Source of the DNA: an uncultured Collinsella sp.
Lineage (GTDB): Bacteria > Actinomycetota > Coriobacteriia > Coriobacteriales > Coriobacteriaceae
Reading direction: 5' to 3'
Assembly (NCBI GenBank): GCA_900554905.1
Contig: USJB01000017.1
Coordinates: forward strand, 1-11,755
Length of the DNA stretch: 11,755 nucleotides
Positions 5,800 through 11,755 of the stretch are shown piece after piece (position 1 is the stretch's first letter; each line of letters opens with the position of its first letter). The notes under the pieces are model-generated. The model was not told where the DNA came from. It saw only the letters and a list, made by a program, of their open reading frames with translations, and searched no databases. The position numbers and the translations under genes were made by a program.

Positions 5800-7575
5800 A
5801 TGGAGCAACTCATCGCCATCATCGAAAAGGGCCAGCCCTTTTTCAACGCGATCGCCCGCAACAAGTACCTCAAGGCGATCCGCGACGGCTTTATCTCCGT
5901 CATCCCCATCATCATCTTCTCGTCCATCTTCTGCCTGGTAGCCTCGGTCCCCAACATCTGGGGTTTCTACTGGCCCGATGACATCAACAACGCTCTGTGG
6001 AAGTGCTACAACTACTCCATGGGCATCCTGGCCATCGCCTGCGCCGCCACCACGGCCAAGCACTTCGCCGACGCTCAGAACCGTGACCTGCCCAAGAATA
6101 ACCAGATTAACTTTATCTCATGCATGTGCGCGGCCATCATCGGCTTCTTGCTCCTTTCGAGCGACACGGTCGCCACGGACGCCGCCAGCGGCTTCAACAC
6201 CACCTACCTTGGTTCCAAGGGCCTGCTGACCGCCTTCATCGCTGCGTTTGTGACCGGCATCATCTACAAGTTCTTCATTAAGCGCAACATCACCGTCAAG
6301 ATGCCCGAGCAGGTTCCGCCTAACATCTCGCAGACCTTTAAGGACATCATCCCCTTCTCCGTCTGCATCACCATCTTTTGGGTCTTTGACATCGTCTTCC
6401 GCGCTGCTTTTGGCTTCTGCTTTGCCCAGGGCGTCATCCAGGTGTTCCAGCCCCTGTTCACCGCTGCCGACGGCTATATCGGCCTCGCTGTGATTTACGG
6501 CGCCATGAGCCTCTTCTGGTTCGTCGGCGTCCACGGCCCCTCGATCGTCGAGCCCGCCATCGCCGCCGCTCTCGTTGCCAACATGACCGACAACCTGGCT
6601 GCGTTCCAGGCTGGCCAGCACGCTTCCGCTGTCCTGACCCAGGGTGCCCAGTACTTCGTCGTCTGCATGGGCGGCACCGGCGCCACGCTCGTCCTGGTCT
6701 TTATGTTCTGCTTCCTGGCCAAGTCTCAGGAGATGCGCGCCGTCGGTAAGGCCGCCATCGTCCCCGTCTGCTTTGCCGTCAACGAGCCGCTGCTGTTCGC
6801 CGCGCCCATCGTGCTCAACCCCGTCTTCTTTGTCCCGTTTGTCTTTGCCCCGATCGCCAACATCTGGATCCTCAAGATCTTTATCGACTTCTTGGGCATG
6901 AACGGCTTTATGTACACCCTGCCTTGGACCGTCCCCGGCCCCATCGGCACCATCATGGGCCTGGGCTTCCAGCCGCTCGCCTTTGTGATGCTCGCCCTTA
7001 TCCTGGTCGTCGACTTTGCCCTGTACTACCCGTTCTTCCGTGCCTATGACGCCCAGAAGTGCGCCGAGGAGGCCGAGATCTCCCAGGAGGAGCTCGCCGC
7101 CAAGAACGCCGAGAAGGCCGCCAAGCTCAACGATGCCTTCCAGGGCAAGGCTGACGCCAAGAGCGTTGCCGCCGGCGCTGCTGCCGAGGCCGTGAAGGCC
7201 GACGCCCCCGCCGCTTCCGCAGCGCCCGCCACCGAGGCTACGGCCACTAGCGACCTCAACGGCAAGCGCGTGCTCGTACTCTGCCAGGGCGGCGGTACCT
7301 CGGGCCTGCTCGCCAACGCGCTGGCCAAGGCCGCCAAGGAGCGCGGCATTAACCTCGAGACCGCTGCCGAGGCCTATGGCAACCACGTTGACATGCTCCC
7401 CGACTTTGACCTGGTCGTCCTGGCCCCGCAGGCCGCAAGCTACCTGGCCGACCTTCAGAAGGACTGCGAGCGCGTGGGCAACAAGTGCGTCGCCTGCCGT
7501 GGCAAGCAGTACATCGAGCTCTCCCAGAACGGCGACAAGTCTCTCGCCTTCGTGAGTGAGCAACTTTCGAAGTAA
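5800..7575 (+). CDS. lacE: PTS lactose-specific EIICB component (LacE)
   Basis: The membrane permease that imports lactose and phosphorylates it on the galactose 6-OH. The 591-aa protein has an EIIC domain of about 430 residues with many membrane segments (for example 30-50, 106-120, 140-158, 183-205, 336-352 and 395-412). It carries the GVHG motif with His245 and the NEP motif 328-330 with Glu329, the positions that contact sugar in EIIC-cellobiose/lactose structures. A polar Ala/Lys/Glu-rich linker of about 55 residues leads to the EIIB domain near 488-591, whose KRVLVLCQGGGTS loop holds the phosphorylated Cys495. Phosphate comes from LacF. The ATG at 5800 follows AGGAG at six bases. lacG follows 66 bp downstream on the same strand. 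The fused C-B order and lacG neighbour favour lactose over cellobiose. Confidence 0.94.
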   Translation: MEQLIAIIEKGQPFFNAIARNKYLKAIRDGFISVIPIIIFSSIFCLVASVPNIWGFYWPDDINNALWKCYNYSMGILAIACAATTAKHFADAQNRDLPKNNQINFISCMCAAIIGFLLLSSDTVATDAASGFNTTYLGSKGLLTAFIAAFVTGIIYKFFIKRNITVKMPEQVPPNISQTFKDIIPFSVCITIFWVFDIVFRAAFGFCFAQGVIQVFQPLFTAADGYIGLAVIYGAMSLFWFVGVHGPSIVEPAIAAALVANMTDNLAAFQAGQHASAVLTQGAQYFVVCMGGTGATLVLVFMFCFLAKSQEMRAVGKAAIVPVCFAVNEPLLFAAPIVLNPVFFVPFVFAPIANIWILKIFIDFLGMNGFMYTLPWTVPGPIGTIMGLGFQPLAFVMLALILVVDFALYYPFFRAYDAQKCAEEAEISQEELAAKNAEKAAKLNDAFQGKADAKSVAAGAAAEAVKADAPAASAAPATEATATSDLNGKRVLVLCQGGGTSGLLANALAKAAKERGINLETAAEAYGNHVDMLPDFDLVVLAPQAASYLADLQKDCERVGNKCVACRGKQYIELSQNGDKSLAFVSEQLSK

Positions 7576-7585
7576 GTAACGCCCA

Positions 7586-7617
7586 GGACCAGCCGACCAT
7601 CCAAGACCGGCTGGCCC
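7586..7617 (+). other. Hairpin in the lacE-lacG gap
   Basis: Arms 7586-7595 and 7608-7617 (core CCAGCCG/CGGCTGG, nine of ten pairing) with a 12-nt loop. Only CTTCGATTT follows, a weak U-tract, so at most a leaky terminator or an mRNA processing or stabilising stem between lacE and lacG. Confidence 0.45.
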
Positions 7618-7641
7618 TTCGATTTAGACGATTGGATCATC

Positions 7642-9081
7642 ATGTCCGTTAATCCTGCTAGCGTCACCAACCCGCCCGCGCAGTTTCCCGAGGACTTTGT
7701 CTTTGGCGGCGCCACCGCTGCCTACCAGGTAGAGGGCGAGACCCGCACTCACGGTAAGGGCAAGGTTGCCTGGGACGACTTTCTGGAGGCCCAGGGGCGC
7801 TTCTCCCCCGATCCCGCTTCGGACTTCTACAACCAGTACCCCGTCGATCTGGAGCTGTGCGAGGAGTTCGGCATCAACGGCATTCGCCTCTCCATCGCCT
7901 GGAGCCGCATCTTCCCCAACGGCACCGGCGAAATCAACCCCGAGGGCGTCCAGTTCTACCACGATCTCTTCGCCGAGTGCCACAAGCACCACGTTGAGCC
8001 GTTCGTCACGCTGCATCACTTCGACACGCCGCTTCCCCTCTTTGAGAAGGGCGACTTCCTCAACCGCGAGACCATCGACGCCTTTGTGGACTTTGCCACC
8101 TTCTGCTTTAAGGAGTACGCCGACCAGGTGACCTACTGGTTCACCTTTAACGAGATCTGGGCCGACGCCTCCAACACCTACATCGAGGGCACCTTCCCCG
8201 GCGGCGTCAAGGCGCATCTGGCCGAGGCCTTCCAGTGCGAGCACAACATGATGCTCGCCCACGCCAAGGCCGTGCTGGCCTTCCACAACGGCGGCTTTAA
8301 GGGCAAAATCGGCGTCATCCAGTCGCTGGAGTTTAAGTACCCGCTCAACGAGAACGACCCCGCCGACATCAAAGCCGCCAACAACGAGCACGTGCTGCAA
8401 AACCAGTTCTTGCTCGACGCCACCTTCCGCGGCGACTACGCGCCCGACACCCTCGAGTGCGCCAACCGCCTGGCTGCCGTCTCGGGCGGCACCATCGAGA
8501 TCTTGGACGAGGACCTCGAGATTATGCGCGAGGCCGCGCTCTACAACGACTACCTGGGCGTTAACAACTACCAGTGCCGCTTCTTGAAGGCTTACGACGG
8601 CGAGAACGACCTGCACCACAACGGTACGGGCGAGAAGGGCACCGGCCGCTGGCGCGTCAAGGGCATTGGCGAGCACGTGAACAAGCCCGGCATCCCCACC
8701 ACCGACTGGGACTGGATCATCTATCCCGAGGGTCTGTTCGATCTGCTCGTCTACATTAAGCAGCGCTACCCCAACTACAAGCAGATCTTCATCACCGAAA
8801 ACGGCATGGGCTACAAGGACCCCTACAAGGACGGTTTTGTGGACGACCAGCCGCGCATCGACTACATCGAGCAGCACCTGCGTTGGCTGCTCAAGGCCAT
8901 GGAGGTGGGCGTCAACGTGGGCGGCTACTTCCTGTGGAGCCTGCAGGATCAGTTCTCCTGGACCAATGGCTACAACAAGCGTTACGGCTTCTTTTACGTT
9001 GACTTTGAAACCCAGAAGCGCACGCCCAAGGCAAGCGCCTACTGGTACAAGCACGTGGCGCAGACCCGTCGTCTGGACTAG
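7642..9081 (+). CDS. lacG: 6-phospho-beta-galactosidase, GH1 family (LacG)
   Basis: A cytoplasmic enzyme that hydrolyses lactose-6-phosphate to glucose and galactose-6-phosphate. The 479-aa length fits a (beta/alpha)8-barrel GH1 enzyme. The acid/base is Glu171 in TFNEIW and the nucleophile Glu386 in ITENGMG. Ser439, Lys446 and Tyr448 in FSWTNGYNKRYGFFYVD match the phosphate-binding Ser428, Lys435 and Tyr437 of Lactococcus LacG with a constant offset of 11, as do both catalytic residues (Glu160, Glu375). Trp440 after the serine is the residue that marks galactosidase specificity; 6-phospho-beta-glucosidases usually have a small residue there. The ATG at 7642 has only a weak GGAT ribosome site. 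The gene is in line with lacE and ends at a strong terminator. Its product feeds LacAB. Confidence 0.95.
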   Translation: MSVNPASVTNPPAQFPEDFVFGGATAAYQVEGETRTHGKGKVAWDDFLEAQGRFSPDPASDFYNQYPVDLELCEEFGINGIRLSIAWSRIFPNGTGEINPEGVQFYHDLFAECHKHHVEPFVTLHHFDTPLPLFEKGDFLNRETIDAFVDFATFCFKEYADQVTYWFTFNEIWADASNTYIEGTFPGGVKAHLAEAFQCEHNMMLAHAKAVLAFHNGGFKGKIGVIQSLEFKYPLNENDPADIKAANNEHVLQNQFLLDATFRGDYAPDTLECANRLAAVSGGTIEILDEDLEIMREAALYNDYLGVNNYQCRFLKAYDGENDLHHNGTGEKGTGRWRVKGIGEHVNKPGIPTTDWDWIIYPEGLFDLLVYIKQRYPNYKQIFITENGMGYKDPYKDGFVDDQPRIDYIEQHLRWLLKAMEVGVNVGGYFLWSLQDQFSWTNGYNKRYGFFYVDFETQKRTPKASAYWYKHVAQTRRLD

Positions 9082-9127
9082 TGGCTGGCGGGGTTGCCCG
9101 CTCACACAACCTGTCCCCATTTCTCAG

Positions 9128-9175
9128 CCGGGGGCGGCACGTCACACGGCGCGCCGCCCCCGGTCTTTTTGTTTT
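9128..9175 (+). terminator. Strong intrinsic terminator after lacG
   Basis: CCGGGGGCGGC (9128-9138) pairs perfectly with GCCGCCCCCGG (9153-9163), followed by TCTTTTTGTTTTT. It ends the lacE-lacG transcript 46 bp after the lacG stop. Confidence 0.92.
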
Positions 9176-9192
9176 TGGGCTGGTCGGGAGCC

Positions 9193-9340
9193 GTTTGTCT
9201 CGATCTGTAACATCTAGCCGAGTTTTTTGGTCCTAGCTGTTACAGATTGAGACGAACAGGATTGCTCTTTCCGAAGAATCTAAATCTGTAACACGTAGCC
9301 CGCTTTTGACCGTCTACCTGTTACAAATCGAGACAAACGG
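9193..9340. repeat. Two tandem hairpin repeats, 81-bp period
   Basis: Unit 1 has arms 9193-9217 and 9233-9257, pairing at 22 of 25 positions around a 15-nt loop. Unit 2 has arms 9284-9298 and 9314-9328 (13 of 15) also with a 15-nt loop. Equivalent arms are exactly 81 bp apart. TCTGTAACA and TGTTACA are the shared cores, and GAGACRAAC follows each right arm; the matching outer left arm is missing in unit 2. There is no U-tract after the stems, so they are not simple terminators. They lie between the converging lacG and the second lacI gene. Confidence 0.75.
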
Positions 9341-9348
9341 AGTAGGAC

Positions 9349-10340
9349 CTAACCCCGTATGTCCCTAACAGTCGAGCGTTCGACCAGCGTACTCGGCACA
9401 TGAATCGCCTCGATAGACGAGCTCTCTCCAATCGCCGCCTCAAACGCAAGCTTACCGACACCGCGCAAATCAAATCGCAGCGTCGTCAGTCGATTGTGAG
9501 GAACAAGTCCCTCGAGTGCGTCGTCGATACCAACCACGCTCACGTCGTCGGGCACGGACAGGCCCGCGTTCTCGAGCGCGGCGATAACGCCCAGCGCCAT
9601 CTGGTCATTTGCCGCAAGCACGGCAGTCGGCGCCTGCGACCCGCCGGCAAGCACCTCGGCCGCAATCCGCTCGCCCATGGCGTACCCACTGTCCGCACTC
9701 CAATCGCCACGCAGCATCGGAGCGGCATCGACATGAGCACGACCCAGCGTATCGCGCCAACCGGCCTCACGAAAACGCGAGGAAATCGAGTTTTCCGGAC
9801 CCGCCACAAACCGCATATTCGAGTGACCATGTTCCAGCAGATAATTGGTCAACAGCTCGCACGATGCGCATACATGGACAGGATGACCGTTCGCACTCCC
9901 GGCTGGGGAACAAACTCCTCAAAATCGGGAGCCATGCGGTTCATGTTGAGAATCATGCCGTCGACGGGTCGCTCGACCATGCGGCGCGAGGCATCGGCAA
10001 GTGTATAGGGCTTGTCGCCGCCCATCTCGATCATAGTGACGGCAAAATCGTGCTCGCGCGCCGCTTGCATGATACCCTCGAGCGTCGCCAGGTTACCGAC
10101 ACGTGTGATGTTGTACATGCACAGGCCAATAGAACGATACGACCCGCCGCGCAACGCCGCTCCAGCAAAATTGGGACGAAAGTCCAGCTCTTCCATGGCG
10201 GCCAGCACACGCTTGCGCGTCTTTTCCGTCACGTTGGGCATACCGTTGACCACGCGAGACACAGTCTGGCGGCTCACGCCAGCGAGCGCCGCAACCTCTG
10301 CCGCGCTCGCCGAATGACCATTCCTTGTCTGCTGAGCCAT
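9349..10340 (-). pseudogene. LacI-family repressor, broken by frameshift and apparent deletion
   Basis: A paralogue of the regulator at 4438-5442. The first part (10340-9849) encodes 163 residues: helix-turn-helix AEVAALAGVSRQTVSRVVNG, hinge FRPNFAGAAL, then effector domain up to VILSMYAH, where it runs into RASC and a TGA. The second part continues in another frame from ASCELLTNYLLEHGH to DIRG and the stop at 9349. Against the intact paralogue, about 11 residues containing the conserved VDNDQF motif are missing at the junction, so a deletion not divisible by three is the likely cause, not a single-base error. The start is uncertain: the ATG at 10340 has GGAAGG only one base away, and a GTG at 10349 with AGCAGG upstream is an alternative. 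A truncated DNA-binding fragment might be made, but it lacks most of the dimerisation and effector domain. An assembly error cannot be excluded. Confidence 0.85.
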
Positions 10341-10399
10341 GCCTTCCACGCTAACCTGCTTCCCAACTATTCCCCGCGCCCATGGCGCATCGTACATAC

Positions 10400-10417
10400 A
10401 TCGATAACGTGCTCATG
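10400..10417. promoter_or_regulatory. Class A operator 4, beside the second lacI
   Basis: ATCGATAACGTGCTCATG shares AACGTGCTCAT with operator 5. It is the weakest of the six sites. It lies 59 bp upstream of the second lacI start, matching the regulator-side position of operator 1. Confidence 0.4.
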
Positions 10418-10484
10418 ATACCCGAGCCATATACCACAACATGAAAACTTCTGTCAATCAAAACCGCTTACCGAACAAATACAA

Positions 10485-10494
10485 CCGTTCGCGG
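10485..10494. promoter_or_regulatory. Class B operator candidate before the second GH1 gene
   Basis: CCGTTCGCGG, identical to 2270-2279 before lacA, again with GAACAAATAC just upstream (10473-10482). Confidence 0.4.
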
Positions 10495-10531
10495 CTGTTT
10501 GAAGTTGTTTTGTTTCTATACATCCCAGCCG

Positions 10532-10549
10532 GATGTTAACGTGCTCATT
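10532..10549. promoter_or_regulatory. Class A operator 5
   Basis: GATGTTAACGTGCTCATT. It matches operator 6 at 16 of 18 positions as a direct repeat with centres 22 bp apart, two helical turns, so two dimers could sit on the same face. Confidence 0.6.
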
Positions 10550-10553
10550 GTCA

Positions 10554-10571
10554 AATGTTCACGTGCTCATT
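10554..10571. promoter_or_regulatory. Class A operator 6
   Basis: AATGTTCACGTGCTCATT, of the form AATG-N2-CACGTG-N2-CATT, is a clear LacI-type palindrome. It is followed directly by TTGGTT, mirroring the operator 3/TTGGCA arrangement at lacE. Confidence 0.6.
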
Positions 10572-10689
10572 TTGGTTCTAATCATTTTAAGATAGTGTTT
10601 ATCGGGCTTTTCACCGCTGAACGCTAACCAGGGAGCCTCCTGAGCGCAAACGCACAATATCGAACAGCGAGACGAGAGGGTGTATGCAT

Positions 10690-11755
10690 ATGTCTTTGCT
10701 AAACCGCGTACAGCAGCTGCCGAAGGGCTTTGTTTGGGGCGCCGCAACCGCCGCGTACCAAACGGAAGGTTCCACGAAGGTGGCAGGCAAGGGTAAGACC
10801 ATGTGGGACGATTACCTTGTCGCCCAGGGTCGCTTTTTGCCCGACCCGGCCAGTGATTTCTACAACCGCTACGAGGAGGATATCCGCCTTTCTGCCGAGC
10901 ATGGACTCAACGCCATCCGTGTGTCCATCGCCTGGACCCGCATCTTCCCCAACGGCGACGATGCCGAGCCCCTCGCCGAGGGCGTTAAGCACTACCACGA
11001 GCTGTTCGCCTGCTGCAAAAAGTATGGCGTCGAGCCCTATGTGTCCCTGCATCACTTTGACTCCCCCGCCGCCCTGTTCAACCAGGGCGACTGGCTCAAC
11101 CGCAAGACCGTCGACGCCTATGTGCGCTATGCCGAGTTCTGCTTCCGCGAGTTCCGCGAGGTCAAGAATTGGTTCACCATCAACGAGCTCATCAGCCTCT
11201 CGCACTCCCAATACATCCAAGGCAACTTCCCGCCCAACCATCACTTTGATGTGACGAGCGGCATCCAGAGCCAGCACAACGAGCTCGTTGCCCACGCCCG
11301 CGCCGTCAACCTGTATAAGGATCTTGACGAGACCGAGCACCTGGGCGGACGCATTGGCATGGTCAACGTCCTGACGCCGGCATATCCTGCCACAGACTCG
11401 CCCGCCGACCAGCACGCCGCCGACCTGTACAACGCCTTCTACACCGACTTCATCATGGACGGCGCCTTCCTGGGTCACTACTCCGCGCGCACCCTCTCAC
11501 TCATCAACGAGATTCTGCGTGCCAACAACGCCACACTTACGGTTGAGGACAGCGACATGGAGGAGCTCGCCAAGGCGGCGCCCCGCAACGATATGTTCGG
11601 CCTCAACTACTATCAGTCGGCGTTTATCGCCGCCTACGATGGCGAGTCCACCAACAGCTTTAACGGCACCGGAGACAAGGGCACCTCGTGCTTTAAGTTC
11701 AAGGGCGTCGGGCAGCAGGTCGATATGCCGGGTATCCCCACCACCGACTGGGATT
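10690..11755 (+). CDS. GH1 6-phospho-beta-glycosidase, second copy (partial)
   Basis: The first 355 residues of a GH1 enzyme, cut by the window end; full length should be about 480. It is a clear paralogue of LacG: GFVWGAATAAYQTEG near the start, QGRFLPDPASDFYNRY, IRVSIAWTRIFPNG, LHHFDSP, the acid/base Glu166 in WFTINELIS, and GLNYYQSAFIAAYDGE and GIPTTDWD near the cut. The nucleophile and the Ser/Lys/Tyr phosphate site that separate galactosidase from glucosidase lie beyond the window, so the substrate is open; 6-phospho-beta-galactosidase is the best guess from similarity and context. I chose the ATG at 10690 because AGAGGG is nine bases upstream; the in-frame ATG at 10684 is too close to it. 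It is divergent from the broken lacI, with operators 5 and 6 in front of it. Confidence 0.9.
   Translation, partial: MSLLNRVQQLPKGFVWGAATAAYQTEGSTKVAGKGKTMWDDYLVAQGRFLPDPASDFYNRYEEDIRLSAEHGLNAIRVSIAWTRIFPNGDDAEPLAEGVKHYHELFACCKKYGVEPYVSLHHFDSPAALFNQGDWLNRKTVDAYVRYAEFCFREFREVKNWFTINELISLSHSQYIQGNFPPNHHFDVTSGIQSQHNELVAHARAVNLYKDLDETEHLGGRIGMVNVLTPAYPATDSPADQHAADLYNAFYTDFIMDGAFLGHYSARTLSLINEILRANNATLTVEDSDMEELAKAAPRNDMFGLNYYQSAFIAAYDGESTNSFNGTGDKGTSCFKFKGVGQQVDMPGIPTTDWD

Larger units (their letters stand above)
10341..10689. promoter_or_regulatory. Divergent control region, second lacI and second GH1 gene
   Basis: A gene-free stretch of about 350 bp with three class A operators (10400-10417, 10532-10549, 10554-10571), one class B motif (10485-10494) next to GAACAAATAC (10473-10482), and a TAAGAT (10588-10593) that could be a -10 box. 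TTGGTT (10572-10577) follows operator 6 exactly as TTGGCA follows operator 3 before lacE, but no good -10 lies at standard spacing from it. The ribosome site AGAGGG is at 10675-10680. Confidence 0.55.

Noticed and set aside
6118..7563. Long open frame (481 codons) antisense to lacE
   Set aside because: It is the mirror of a GC3-rich gene, with low-complexity Gly/Asp/Glu/Val composition and no ribosome site; LacE on the other strand has full family motifs.
7624..9120. Long open frame (498 codons) antisense to lacG
   Set aside because: Same codon-bias shadow effect; composition is Val/Gly/Leu-rich with no recognisable motif, while LacG carries every catalytic residue.
9193..9340. Bidirectional terminator for lacG and the second lacI
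   Set aside because: Neither stem is followed by a U-tract on either strand, and lacG already has a strong terminator at 9128-9175.
9849..10340. A short intact regulator of 163 residues
   Set aside because: The downstream frame continues the same family in register with the paralogue, showing a single broken gene.
10699..11478. 259-codon frame antisense to the second GH1 gene
   Set aside because: Shadow of the GH1 coding sequence, which has clear family motifs in the opposite direction.

Overview
The window looks like part of a gut Coriobacteriia (Actinobacteria) chromosome, most likely Collinsella or a close relative. This rests on high-GC, GC3-rich genes, the GH1/PTS content, low-GC spacers and the style of the intergenic repeats; no 16S or other marker is present. 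The theme is PTS uptake of lactose (and perhaps other beta-galactosides) and breakdown through the tagatose-6-phosphate pathway.

Left part, minus strand: lacA-lacB-lacC (2097 down to 60) encode the two galactose-6-phosphate isomerase subunits and tagatose-6-phosphate kinase. The aldolase LacD is not in view. Next comes an unrelated-looking membrane protein of unknown function (3419-2406) with its own promoter-like sequence and terminator. A gene-free stretch (3420-3884) follows, holding a 154-bp MITE-like element with perfect 23-bp inverted ends. Then come lacF (EIIA-Lac, 4223-3885) and a LacI-family repressor (5442-4438).

Right part, plus strand: lacE (EIICB-Lac, 5800-7575) and lacG (6-phospho-beta-galactosidase, 7642-9081) are divergent from the repressor and end at a strong terminator, followed by two tandem hairpin repeats of 81-bp period. 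A second LacI paralogue (10340-9349, minus) is broken by a frameshift and an apparent short deletion in its effector domain. Divergent from it is a second GH1 6-phospho-glycosidase (from 10690), cut by the window end.

How it works together: LacE and LacF import and phosphorylate lactose, LacG (perhaps with the second GH1 enzyme) splits lactose-6-phosphate, and LacAB and LacC take galactose-6-phosphate to tagatose-1,6-bisphosphate. Control appears to be by LacI-type repressors, not the DeoR-type LacR of staphylococci and streptococci. Both regulator/target intergenic regions carry three copies of an 18-bp palindrome-like operator (consensus AATGTTAACGTKSYCATT), one beside the regulator start and two before the sugar gene. 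A second, shorter motif (ACCGTTCRCGG) occurs before lacA, lacF and the second GH1 gene, with degenerate copies before lacE. The least expected observations are this operator layout, the loss of one of the two repressors while its operators persist, and the two families of intergenic inverted repeats. No CRISPR, tRNA, rRNA, transposase or phage gene is seen.
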